This document shows, piece by piece, positions 26,860 through 35,180 of a stretch of DNA of 64,000 nt. The first letter of the stretch is position 1. Each line of letters opens with the position of its first letter. The position numbers and the translations under genes are program-made. Source of the stretch: an uncultured Capnocytophaga sp. (GTDB taxonomy: Bacteria; Bacteroidota; Bacteroidia; Flavobacteriales; Flavobacteriaceae); contig NZ_CALGWU010000039.1 of the NCBI RefSeq assembly GCF_937936315.1, positions 78,477 to 142,476 of the forward strand. Reading direction: 5' to 3'. The notes under the pieces were generated by a model. That model was not told the DNA's origin. It did no database searches and saw only the letters and a program-made list of their open reading frames with translations.

Positions 26860-28128
26860 TTATTGAACTGAAGGTAAATAATTGAGGTCTAAACGTTGTT
26901 TTTTGTCTAAATACTTGCGAGCAGCCTCTCTAATATCCTCACGAGTAATAGTACGGTAGTGGTCTATGGCTTTGTTGATGAGGTTTGTATCTTTATAGAA
27001 AGTATAGTTATCAGCTAAAGAGAGGGCAATTCCTTCCATATTGCTGTTTTGAGCCACAAAGTTAGCCTCTATTTGGTTCTGTAACTTTTCATATTCTCGT
27101 TCACTGATGAGTTCAGTTTGTAGTCTTTCAATTTCCTCATCCATTTCTTGTGCTAAAGTTTCTAAACTCACCCCGTCCATAGGGAGCGCTCCCATTATAT
27201 AAACGCCATAATCTTCTTGAGCATCCGAAAATGCCAATACCTGTAAAGCTGTTTGGTGTTCGTCAATCATTTTTTTGTACAGACGAGCACTTTTGCCATC
27301 GGTAAGGATATTAGAAAGCAGGTCAATAGTATACGAATCTTTGTCCGTCATTGCAGGAGTGCGATAGGCATATAGTTTAAGAGGAATTTGAATGTTAGGG
27401 TCATATTCAGTTACCTCAATAGTTTCAGTGATAGGAGCTTCTTCTATTTTGTTGCGTTGTATCACATTACCCGTATTAGGAATCGTTGCGAAGTATTGCT
27501 CTATCCATTCTTTGGTAGTTGGTGTATCAAAATCGCCAGCTACTACTAATACCGCATTGTTAGGATTGTAGAATTTCTTTTTGAAAGCGATGAATTCTTC
27601 TAAACTGGCAGCATCTAAATGCTCTACTTCACCAATCACTGTGCCGGAGTAGGGGTGTTTTTTAAAAAGGTAAGGATTGATAGCTGAACGATACATTATT
27701 CTACCGTAAGGAGCGTTGTCTATACGTTGGTTTTTCTCTTCTTTTACCACTGAATTTTGAGTACTTACTCCAATCTCATTGATAACCGGGTGGAGCATAC
27801 GTTCAGCTTCCATCCACAAGCCTAATTGCAGGTTGTTAGAGGGAAAAACTTCGTAATAATACGTTTTGTCTTGTGTTGTAAAGGCATTGTTATGCCCGCC
27901 ATTTGCCGATACAATATCAAACCATTTGCCACGTGCAATATTTTGAGTACCTTCAAAGAGGAGGTGTTCAAAAAAGTGTGCAAAGCCGGTGCGGGTAGGG
28001 TCTTCGTCTTTAGCACCTACGTGGTACATTACCCCTATAGTTACCACAGGGGCGGCATTATTAGGGTGAAGAATTATGTGTAGTCCATTAGGGAGGTCGT
28101 ATTCTTCAAATATGAGAGATTGAGCCAT
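26860..28128 (-). CDS. M16 family zinc metallopeptidase, catalytic subunit
   Basis: A 422-residue protein with the inverted zinc motif HFFEH at 51-55 in GFAHFFEHLLFEGT, and a downstream Glu in LGLWMEAERM as probable third ligand. Two homologous halves are visible (LPNGLHIILHPNN; PNNAVLVVAGDF). It degrades peptides inside an enclosed chamber formed by two half-domains. No signal peptide is evident. The next gene is its non-catalytic partner, 10 nt away. Confidence 0.93.
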   Translation of the reverse strand: MAQSLIFEEYDLPNGLHIILHPNNAAPVVTIGVMYHVGAKDEDPTRTGFAHFFEHLLFEGTQNIARGKWFDIVSANGGHNNAFTTQDKTYYYEVFPSNNLQLGLWMEAERMLHPVINEIGVSTQNSVVKEEKNQRIDNAPYGRIMYRSAINPYLFKKHPYSGTVIGEVEHLDAASLEEFIAFKKKFYNPNNAVLVVAGDFDTPTTKEWIEQYFATIPNTGNVIQRNKIEEAPITETIEVTEYDPNIQIPLKLYAYRTPAMTDKDSYTIDLLSNILTDGKSARLYKKMIDEHQTALQVLAFSDAQEDYGVYIMGALPMDGVSLETLAQEMDEEIERLQTELISEREYEKLQNQIEANFVAQNSNMEGIALSLADNYTFYKDTNLINKAIDHYRTITREDIREAARKYLDKKQRLDLNYLPSVQ

Positions 28129-28167
28129 AGTTAATTTGTGAATTTGTCGATGAGTTAATCAGAAAAA

Positions 28168-28203
28168 AACTTTGCTAAAGCCTTTTATAGCCTTAGCAAA
28201 GTT
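28168..28203 (-). terminator. Terminator after TlpA-like gene
   Basis: Stem aactttgctaaagcc (28168-28182) with the arm ending aaagtt at 28203, one mismatch; on the minus strand it is followed by seven T. It stops transcription from the thioredoxin-fold gene before the M16 pair. Confidence 0.88.
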
Positions 28204-28229
28204 ATTAATCAATATGAAAAAAGTCTCTG

Positions 28230-29591
28230 TTATAGATTTGCGTTGATAAGTTCTTTTATCTTAGCCTCAGAAGGGCGAGGAGCATTGATGTTGATAAGTT
28301 TTCCATCTTTGCTTACCAAGATAAAACGTGGAATACCTGTAAGGTCGTAGTTTTCAGCGAAATCAAGTGCCATTTGAACATTTTTATGCAATTGTACACC
28401 AGTTAATTTTTCGGTGGTTACTGCATTTTTCCAAGCCTCTTTGTTTTCATCTACTGAAATGCTTACAAAAGTGATGTCTTTATCTTTGTATTCTTCTTGT
28501 AGTGCTTTTAAAGCAGGTATTTCTTTACGGCAAGGTACACACCAAGTTGCCCAAATATCTATGTAGAGTAGTTTGCCTTTGAGACTTTCAGAACTAATAG
28601 TCTTTCCATCTATATCTTGAGCTTCAAAAGCTGGAAAAGGATTACCATCTTTTAGGCGCTCGAGGTTAGCCAAACGTTTGTTAATTTCCGCAACACCTTC
28701 AGCATCTTTTACATTGGCTTTTACTATTTCAGCTAGTTTTTTGTTGTTTTCTGGAGTGTTTGCTACCGAAATACCACTGATAAGCGATCGTGAAAGGCTT
28801 TTTTTGATGTTTTCAGATTTGAGAGTTTCAAAGTGTTTTATTACTTTATCCCAAGGATTTTCATCCTCTTTGGCACTTTGGTATTTTTCGTAAAAGTTAC
28901 TTATAACTAAAGCTTTGTAATAGGCATAGACATCAAAGTCCTGAGAGAGGTCGTAGTTCACACGAGCCAATTCATCAGCTATTTCTTTAGGAAGTTTTAC
29001 TTCTTCACCTGTAAGTTCTTGGTGAGCACCCTCGTAAAGGTTTTTGATGTAAAGCAATTCATAATTGATAGCTTTAGTTTCTGTAGTTACAAACTTTTTA
29101 GAGAGTTCTTTTTCGCCATTGAGGAGGTTGAGGTACTGCTGCCCTATTGCTATGATACTCTTTTTGAAGTCTTCAGGTTTTTGGGCAAAAGTTTTTTCTA
29201 ATCCGTTTTGTATTTGGAAGTAAAGGGCGTTTTTCTTTTGTAAATAGTTGTTGATATCTACATTAGCTCCAGTGAAAGTGGCTGCAATAGGATTACTATT
29301 GAGGTTGATATTCACAGTTGTTTCTTTTCCTTTTTCCAAATAAACAGGAATTTGAACACCATACATAGGGTTTCCAATTGTGTAATAAAAGTAGTTAGTA
29401 GCTACTTTCAAAGTATCGCGGAAAGTCCCGTCTTGATTGATATGTAAATCGGTCTTGAAATCACCTCCTGTAACATTAAGAGGCAGACCGTTATAGCTAT
29501 CAATTTTACCAGATAGCACGATGTAATCAGCTCGTTCACCACAAGCTACAAAGCCTAAAGAGGCTAACGACAAAATAAATAGTTTTTTCAT
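28230..29591 (-). CDS. TlpA-like thioredoxin-fold lipoprotein
   Basis: About 453 residues from ATG 29591 (MKKLFILSLASLGFVACG), lipobox FVAC. The N-terminal part (about 20-330) is the DUF4369-type plus helical region common in Bacteroidota thiol-disulfide proteins, and the C-terminal 140 residues are a thioredoxin domain (FPAFEAQDIDGKTISSESLKGK, then WATWCVPCRKEIPAL with the redox CxxC). It probably keeps exported proteins reduced or isomerised. It follows DUF4369 family arrangement; partner not known. Monocistronic, with a terminator after it. Confidence 0.88.
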   Translation of the reverse strand: MKKLFILSLASLGFVACGERADYIVLSGKIDSYNGLPLNVTGGDFKTDLHINQDGTFRDTLKVATNYFYYTIGNPMYGVQIPVYLEKGKETTVNINLNSNPIAATFTGANVDINNYLQKKNALYFQIQNGLEKTFAQKPEDFKKSIIAIGQQYLNLLNGEKELSKKFVTTETKAINYELLYIKNLYEGAHQELTGEEVKLPKEIADELARVNYDLSQDFDVYAYYKALVISNFYEKYQSAKEDENPWDKVIKHFETLKSENIKKSLSRSLISGISVANTPENNKKLAEIVKANVKDAEGVAEINKRLANLERLKDGNPFPAFEAQDIDGKTISSESLKGKLLYIDIWATWCVPCRKEIPALKALQEEYKDKDITFVSISVDENKEAWKNAVTTEKLTGVQLHKNVQMALDFAENYDLTGIPRFILVSKDGKLININAPRPSEAKIKELINANL

Positions 29592-29680
29592 TACAATTTG
29601 ATGAAATATATAAATTAGGTTGCGAAGGTACAAAGTTTTTTTTGAATGGCAAAAAAAAAAATAAATTAAAGGTTTGAAAA

Positions 29681-29712
29681 TTTGTTCATTAACTAATTAG
29701 TTTGTACTTTTG
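29681..29712 (+). promoter_or_regulatory. Promoter of barrel / OmpA-like pair
   Basis: TTTG (29681-29684), 20 nt, TACTTTTG (29705-29712), exact consensus, followed by a 77-nt AT-rich leader to ATG 29790. Confidence 0.85.
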
Positions 29713-29789
29713 CAATTGAGAATTAACCTAAATTTAAAAATTAGGTTTTCTAATTAAAAAAACATACTATAAAAATTATTTAAAAAGAA

Positions 29790-31463
29790 ATGAGAAAAAC
29801 TTTTTTAAGCGTTAGCGCTTTCGTGCTTTTATCAGTTTCGGCTGTTGCACAAGTAAAGGATATCAGTTTTGCAGTAGCACCTACTGCTGACTATGTGTGG
29901 TTACCAAAGAAAACAGCTGTAACTAATGGCTTTATGGCAGGAGGTTATGTAGGTTTTGGTTTTGGTAGAAATTTAGAACTATTAGGTTCTTATAAACATT
30001 CAATAGGGTTGAAATCAACTCTTGATGGTTATGATGCTCCTGCTGCTATTAGCAATGTATTTGAAGCTAAAGATGTATCTATATATCGCTGGGGTGGAGA
30101 GCTAAAGGGCAATATTCCAATGACCTATTCTTTTCAACCTTATGTTACTTTAGGTTCAGGCATGCAAACTATCAAAGCTAATGATTTAAGTCAAAATCAA
30201 GTGTATTTTGGTTTAGGAATAGGTTCTAAATTTAATCTTGCCCGCCGTCTTACTTTAAATATTGAAGCTAAAGCTACTCACTTTTCATTAGACTCTAGAA
30301 ATATACTTTATAAACCAACAGAAGCTAACACATCAGCTTACAATAGTTGGATAAACAATAATGTAGAAGATAAAAGTCATTTAGCATGGAGTGTAGGTGC
30401 AGGTTTAGAACTTTACTTAGGAGGTCGCAATCCTAATGAATTAACCGAGTTAGACCAAGTATACACAAGTCTAAAAGGTTTTAAAGTAGTGATAGAACCT
30501 ACTTTGGGTTACTTAAACTTCAGCGATGACAGCAATTTGCGCGATGCCTACTTTGGAGGTTTGGCATTGGGAGTAGATTTCACTGAGTACATAGGTGTTA
30601 GAGGTTACTATCACCGTGCTATGAAAGATGAGAAATTCTCTGCTGAGTTTGATAAACTATCCATATATGGGGGAGATTTCTTAGCCCGATTGAATGTAGC
30701 CAAAGGAGTAGTTCCTTATTTGCAAATAGGTGTGGGTTATATGAAAGTAGGCGATGACTATGTAGGCAAGGTAGTTAGCAATACCAATACCTCAGGCCTT
30801 TTTGCCAAAGGAGGTGTAGGATTAGCAATACCTTTAGGAAAACGTGTTGAGCTTTTTGGAGTAGCTAATTTGATGTACACTACTCGTAATGAAGATGTAT
30901 CTTCTGCCTTGAGTTCAGTACATAAATTGCAAAGCAATGTATTTTACAATGCAGGAGTAAGAATTAAGTTGGCTAAATCAGTAGAAAAAGAATTGTACGA
31001 GCAAGAATTAGGTGCTGCCGAAGCTGAAAAAGTTTGGGTTGCTACCCCTACAACTACAACAAATGTTGCCTCTACTACTTCTCCTGTTTCTCCTGAAAAA
31101 CGAAACTTAGCTTACTACAACAGCCAGATAACTGCTGCTGAAAAACAACTACAAATGGCTTACCAAAATGGTGATACTGCAAATGCTAACCGTTTGTTAA
31201 AAGAAAAACAACAGTGGGAAAATCTTAGAAATACCTATGTAGCTGAGCGTTTGCCTTATCCAGCTTCAGAGCAAGTGCGTTTAGTGCGTATGACTCCTGA
31301 AGAACTACAACAGCTAATAAACGATGTAGTAAAACGCATTAGAGAAGGAGAAGTAAAAAGTCCTGAACAACGTATTGACCGATTGGAAAAACTTCTTTTG
31401 GAAATGCAAGATTCAAAAGGTGAAATTCAAGAAGAGAAAATAGAAATACCTGCATCAAAATAA
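29790..31463 (+). CDS. Outer-membrane beta-barrel protein with C-terminal extension
   Basis: A 557-residue exported protein (signal peptide ending SAVAQ). It seems to contain two barrel-like halves: one about 25-215 (AGGYVGFGFGRNLELLGSY to GAGLELYLGG), a second about 225-400 (FKVVIEPTLGYLNF to YNAGVRIKLAK). The remaining about 150 residues are soluble and helical with many Gln/Glu/Lys (ITAAEKQLQMAYQNGD, RLLKEKQQWENL, IDRLEKLLLEMQ), likely a coiled coil in the periplasm. It is 2 nt upstream of an OmpA-type gene, so the pair may link the outer membrane to peptidoglycan. No exact family recognised. Confidence 0.78.
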   Translation: MRKTFLSVSAFVLLSVSAVAQVKDISFAVAPTADYVWLPKKTAVTNGFMAGGYVGFGFGRNLELLGSYKHSIGLKSTLDGYDAPAAISNVFEAKDVSIYRWGGELKGNIPMTYSFQPYVTLGSGMQTIKANDLSQNQVYFGLGIGSKFNLARRLTLNIEAKATHFSLDSRNILYKPTEANTSAYNSWINNNVEDKSHLAWSVGAGLELYLGGRNPNELTELDQVYTSLKGFKVVIEPTLGYLNFSDDSNLRDAYFGGLALGVDFTEYIGVRGYYHRAMKDEKFSAEFDKLSIYGGDFLARLNVAKGVVPYLQIGVGYMKVGDDYVGKVVSNTNTSGLFAKGGVGLAIPLGKRVELFGVANLMYTTRNEDVSSALSSVHKLQSNVFYNAGVRIKLAKSVEKELYEQELGAAEAEKVWVATPTTTTNVASTTSPVSPEKRNLAYYNSQITAAEKQLQMAYQNGDTANANRLLKEKQQWENLRNTYVAERLPYPASEQVRLVRMTPEELQQLINDVVKRIREGEVKSPEQRIDRLEKLLLEMQDSKGEIQEEKIEIPASK

Positions 31464-31465
31464 CT

Positions 31466-32506
31466 ATGAAGTATATCTATTACATTATAGGGGGGCTATT
31501 ATTGTGTGTACATAGTATGTATGCACAAGTAGCCCCCAATAAAACAAAAACAGAGATAGTAATGACGGTAGATGAACTGCAATACTTATTAGAACAAATA
31601 GGAAGAGCAGAACTCACTAATCTCAGAGATAAGGAGTTGGACAGTATGCTATCGGCTGTAAAATACAAACAAAAAGAGATGCCTTACACTTCGGCAGTAG
31701 CTGAAGAGAGTAAATTTGCTACCAAAAGCCCAACTGTAGCAGTAGGAACAGCAAGTAATACTGCAGTAGCACGCACGGCAACTAATACAGCTGCAATGCG
31801 TACAGCTACCAACACTGCTATCGCACGTAACACTGCAATACCTCGCACAGCAAGTACTACAACCTCTCGTGTAATGCCTCGCACTACAGTGGCTCCTATG
31901 GCAGTATCTCAAACGGGAAGTAGTACTACTGCTATCGCACAACAGGTGGCGCAATTGTCGAAAAGTGTAGATCAGTTACGCAAGCAACAACAATTGCTCT
32001 TAGCTGCTTTGGCTGCGAATACAGGAGTAGGAATAGCTACAAAAAATGCACGTGCAACAACAGTTACACCTACAACAGCATCTCAAACTCCTATAGTAGT
32101 CCAAAATGTAACAGCTACAGGAGTACCTATGCAAATTTCGGCTGAAAGGCGAAGTGAATTGGAACAGTTGTTAGCTGCGTATGGACATAAAAAAGCTGTA
32201 CTTTATTTTGCTAATAACAAGTCAGAGCCCTTAACTTACGACCCTACTACTATAGATGAAATGGTAACGATGCTAAAAACACATCCCGAGTTATCAATAC
32301 TCTTAGAAGGCTACGCAAGTGAGGTAGGAAGTGTTGCATATAACAATGTCTTGTCGATGCAACGTGCTGTAAATGTAGCTCAAATATTAAAAGCTAAAGG
32401 AATAAGTAGCGAACGTATATTAACTGCTTTTAAAGGAATAGACCCACAAGTTACTCCAGCTGAAGCAAGACGTGTAGAGCTAAGAGTTGTTATCCATAGC
32501 TATTAG
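31466..32506 (+). CDS. OmpA C-terminal-like protein with Thr/Ala repeat linker
   Basis: A 346-residue exported protein (signal peptide ending SMYAQ). Residues about 90-150 are a low-complexity Ala/Thr/Asn/Arg region built on the degenerate unit RTATNTA; a short coiled coil follows (QQVAQLSKSVDQLRKQQQL), then a second Thr-rich linker, and the C-terminal about 110 residues resemble the OmpA peptidoglycan-binding domain (AVLYFANNKSE, SILLEGYASEVGS, LSMQRAVNVAQILKAKGI, RRVELRVV). The usual Asp of TDxxG is Ser/Glu here (YASEVGS), so peptidoglycan binding may be weaker. Translated with the barrel gene 2 nt upstream. Confidence 0.8.
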   Translation: MKYIYYIIGGLLLCVHSMYAQVAPNKTKTEIVMTVDELQYLLEQIGRAELTNLRDKELDSMLSAVKYKQKEMPYTSAVAEESKFATKSPTVAVGTASNTAVARTATNTAAMRTATNTAIARNTAIPRTASTTTSRVMPRTTVAPMAVSQTGSSTTAIAQQVAQLSKSVDQLRKQQQLLLAALAANTGVGIATKNARATTVTPTTASQTPIVVQNVTATGVPMQISAERRSELEQLLAAYGHKKAVLYFANNKSEPLTYDPTTIDEMVTMLKTHPELSILLEGYASEVGSVAYNNVLSMQRAVNVAQILKAKGISSERILTAFKGIDPQVTPAEARRVELRVVIHSY

Positions 32507-32513
32507 CCATTTG

Positions 32514-32550
32514 ATTGACAATTAGTAATTGATAATTGCTAATTGTCAAT
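32514..32550. repeat. AT-rich inverted repeat downstream of OmpA-like gene
   Basis: Perfect 12-bp arms attgacaattag (32514-32525) and ctaattgtcaat (32539-32550) with a 13-nt centre, followed by T5. It could end the OmpA-like transcript, and its right arm carries the -33 TTG of the psd promoter. Confidence 0.7.
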
Positions 32551-32565
32551 TTTTTCTTATCTTTG
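32536..32565 (+). promoter_or_regulatory. Promoter of psd
   Basis: TTG (32536-32538), 19 nt, TATCTTTG (32558-32565), 19 nt before ATG 32585. It overlaps the right arm of the preceding inverted repeat. Confidence 0.78.
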
Positions 32566-32584
32566 CCCCCTAAAATAAATAATA

Positions 32585-33235
32585 ATGTTTCATAAAGAAG
32601 GTTTTAAGATTATTCTCGTAACGCTATTCATAGTGATAGGAGTATCACTAATAGCGCATTATTTTGTTGATATACTATGGCTTAAGAAAGGTATACAACT
32701 CTTGGCTATTGTATTTCTTATAGCTATTCTACAGTTTTTTAGAAATCCTAAACGCGTAACACCTCGAAACGACCAGCATATCATAGCCCCCGTAGACGGC
32801 AAGGTGGTGGTGATAGAAGAAGTGTTTGAAAAAGAGTATTTCAAAGATAAACGCTTGCAGGTTTCCATCTTTATGTCGCCTATCAATGTACACGTAACAC
32901 GTTATGCATTAGGGGGTAAAGTTACTTATAGTGAGTATCACCCAGGTAAGTACTTGGTAGCATGGCATCCAAAAGCTTCAGAAGAAAACGAACGTACTAC
33001 CGTAGTGGTAGATAATCCTGTATTTGGAGAAGTGTTATACCGACAAATAGCAGGAGCCTTGGCAAAACGCATAGTAAATTATGCCAAAGTAGGTGACACT
33101 GCTGTACAAGGAGAAGACGCTGGATTTATCAAATTTGGGTCGCGTGTAGATGTGTATTTACCTTTGGGAACTAAAGTGAAAGTAAAATTGGGCGATAAGG
33201 TAAAAGGAGGCGTGCAAGTGATTGCTGAAAAATAA
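32585..33235 (+). CDS. psd: Phosphatidylserine decarboxylase
   Basis: A 216-residue proenzyme of the short class. It makes phosphatidylethanolamine from phosphatidylserine at the inner membrane. Two N-terminal membrane segments (about 10-45), then PVDGKVVVIEEV, IFMSPINVHVTRY with the catalytic His region, and FIKFGSRVDVYLP; the Gly-Ser bond near 184-185 is where the proenzyme cleaves itself to make the pyruvoyl group. It is 12 nt upstream of the CapA-like gene. Confidence 0.93.
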   Translation: MFHKEGFKIILVTLFIVIGVSLIAHYFVDILWLKKGIQLLAIVFLIAILQFFRNPKRVTPRNDQHIIAPVDGKVVVIEEVFEKEYFKDKRLQVSIFMSPINVHVTRYALGGKVTYSEYHPGKYLVAWHPKASEENERTTVVVDNPVFGEVLYRQIAGALAKRIVNYAKVGDTAVQGEDAGFIKFGSRVDVYLPLGTKVKVKLGDKVKGGVQVIAEK

Positions 33236-33247
33236 AGCTATTCTACT

Positions 33248-34312
33248 ATGAAAAAATATATCTTTTCAATAGCACTCATCGCAAGTTCTTATGTTTCTGC
33301 TCAAATTGATACCCTTGCTACAAACGCTACTAAGGACACTCTTAGTATAGTGGCAGTAGGCGATGTGATGATAGGTTCAGGGTTTCCTGAAGGATATCTT
33401 CCTAAAGATGATGCTGTTGAGAGCTTTAAATACGTAAAACCTTATCTAAAAGGTGATATTGTATTTGGAAACTTAGAAGGAGCAATTCTTGATAGTGGAA
33501 CTTCTGATAAATGCAAAAACTCAGCTGAAGGTACTTGTTATGCTTTCCGGATGCCCGACCGCTATGGTAAAATTATCAAAGAGGCAGGTTTTAACTTGAT
33601 GAGTACTGCCAATAATCACGCTAATGATTTTGGTGAAAAAGGGCGACGCAATACAGCTAAAATACTTGATGAAGTAGGTATATATCACGCAGGACCAGTA
33701 GAGAATAAATCGGTTATATTTGAGAAAGAAGGTGTGAAATATGGTTTTTGTGCTTTCTCGCCTAATAGCAATATGTTATCGGTGAACAATATCGACCAAG
33801 CTACTGATTTAGTAAAAGAATTACGCCCTCAAGTAGATATTGTGATCGTATCGTTTCACGGAGGGGCTGAGGGCTCTAAAAATACTCGTGTACCACGCGC
33901 TAATGAAATTTTCTTTGGTGAAAACAGAGGAAATGTCTATAAATTCGCACATTCGGTAATAGATGCAGGAGCTGATATTGTATTAGGGCACGGGCCTCAC
34001 GTAACACGTGCTGTGGAAGTATATAACGGTAAGTTTATTGCCTATAGTATGGGTAACTTCAATACCTATGGACGATTTAATTTGCAAGGAGCTAATGGCA
34101 TAGCGCCTTTATTAAACATCAAAATCAACTGCAAGGGCGATTTCCTCTATGCCGATGTGCTCTCTGTAAAACAAACCAAAGCCAATGGATTGTTACTTGA
34201 TGATGATTGTAAGGTTTTTGAAGAGATGAAACGACTTACAAAACTTGATTTTCCTGAAACTCCTTTACACTTTGAAAACGACAAAATACAACTGAAAACT
34301 TTAACTAACTAA
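33248..34312 (+). CDS. CapA-family metallophosphatase-like protein, exported
   Basis: A 354-residue protein with a signal peptide ending SYVSAQ. CapA/PgsA fold motifs: IVAVGDVMIG, FGNLEGAI, TANNHANDFGEKG, VSFHGGAEG and LGHGPHVTRAVEVYNGKFIAYSMGNF, which carry the Asp, Asn and His metal ligands of the calcineurin-like superfamily. In Bacillus CapA takes part in poly-gamma-glutamate export, but no capB/capC genes are here and many Bacteroidota carry it alone. The role here is unknown; it probably acts in the periplasm. Confidence 0.87.
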   Translation: MKKYIFSIALIASSYVSAQIDTLATNATKDTLSIVAVGDVMIGSGFPEGYLPKDDAVESFKYVKPYLKGDIVFGNLEGAILDSGTSDKCKNSAEGTCYAFRMPDRYGKIIKEAGFNLMSTANNHANDFGEKGRRNTAKILDEVGIYHAGPVENKSVIFEKEGVKYGFCAFSPNSNMLSVNNIDQATDLVKELRPQVDIVIVSFHGGAEGSKNTRVPRANEIFFGENRGNVYKFAHSVIDAGADIVLGHGPHVTRAVEVYNGKFIAYSMGNFNTYGRFNLQGANGIAPLLNIKINCKGDFLYADVLSVKQTKANGLLLDDDCKVFEEMKRLTKLDFPETPLHFENDKIQLKTLTN

Positions 34313-34344
34313 CGACTAATAACTAAAAACTAATAAATATATAA

Positions 34345-35064
34345 ATGGGAAGAGCATTTGAATTTAGAAAAGCCCGCAAATTTAAACGTTGGGCTGCAAT
34401 GGCAAAGACATTTACCCGCATAGGGAAAGACATTGTAATGGCTGTGAAAGAAGGGGGACCTCACCCCGAGAGTAACTCGCGCTTACGTGCCGTGATACAA
34501 AATGCCAAAGCCGCCAATATGCCCAAAGAAAATATTGAGCGCGCCATCAAAAAAGCAAGTGAAAAAGATACTGCTAACTATAAAGAAGTACTCTTTGAAG
34601 GGTATGCCCCTCACGGTATTGCCGTGCTCATCGAGACAGCCACCGATAACAATAACCGCACTGTGGCGAATATCCGTAGTTACTTCAATAAGTGTAATGG
34701 GACTTTAGGTACCTCAGGATCAGTAGAATTTATGTTCGACCACACTTGTAACTTCCGTATCAATGCTACGGGCATAGATCCTGAAGAATTGGAACTCGAA
34801 ATGATAGACTTTGGAGCTGAAGAAGTGTTCGTAGATGAAGATGGTATACTCATTTATGCCCCTTTTGAGAGTTTTGGTGCTATCCAAAAAGAATTAGAAG
34901 GTCGTGGTATAGAAATCTTATCCTCTGGATTTGAACGTATTCCACAAACAACTAAAGAACTCACCCCTGAAGAACAAGCTGATGTTGAAAAACTTTTGGA
35001 AAAAATCGAAGAAGATGAGGATGTCCAGAATGTTTACCACACTATGAAAGAAAGTGAGGAGTAA
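34345..35064 (+). CDS. YebC/PmpR family translation or transcription factor
   Basis: A 239-residue protein beginning MGRAFEFRKARKFKRWAAMA, with the family hallmarks KEGGPHPESNSRLRAVIQNAKAANMPKENIERAIKKA and LFEGYAPHGIAVLIE. Three-domain fold of normal length. YebC proteins have been described as transcription regulators and more recently as factors that relieve ribosome stalling at proline runs. It follows the CapA-like gene by 32 nt and ends before the hairpin at 35089. Confidence 0.95.
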   Translation: MGRAFEFRKARKFKRWAAMAKTFTRIGKDIVMAVKEGGPHPESNSRLRAVIQNAKAANMPKENIERAIKKASEKDTANYKEVLFEGYAPHGIAVLIETATDNNNRTVANIRSYFNKCNGTLGTSGSVEFMFDHTCNFRINATGIDPEELELEMIDFGAEEVFVDEDGILIYAPFESFGAIQKELEGRGIEILSSGFERIPQTTKELTPEEQADVEKLLEKIEEDEDVQNVYHTMKESEE

Positions 35065-35080
35065 CAATGAGTTTAACCTC

Positions 35081-35126
35081 TAAATTTGGCATTCCCACCC
35101 TTTTATGTACTTAGGGGTGGGAATGC
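35081..35126 (+). terminator. Hairpin between yebC and gltS, with a -7-like box at its edge
   Basis: A perfect 12-bp inverted repeat, gcattcccaccc (35089-35100) and gggtgggaatgc (35115-35126), 14-nt loop. It is GC-rich for this genome but has no T run directly after it. TAAATTTG (35081-35088) just before it fits a -7 box, although I see no -33 TTG. So it could be a terminator for yebC or a structured leader for gltS. Confidence 0.55.
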
Positions 35127-35180
35127 TTGCTTATAAATCCCCTTTTTACAAAGTAAAAAACTTTTTTAAAACCCAACATA

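Noticed and set aside
31740..31900. Regular repeats that might be a CRISPR array
   Set aside because: They are imperfect in-frame coding repeats without spacers of constant length.
31649..31954. Cys-rich minus-strand frame opposite the OmpA-like linker
   Set aside because: It is the antisense image of the RTATNTA coding repeats, not a metallothionein-like gene.
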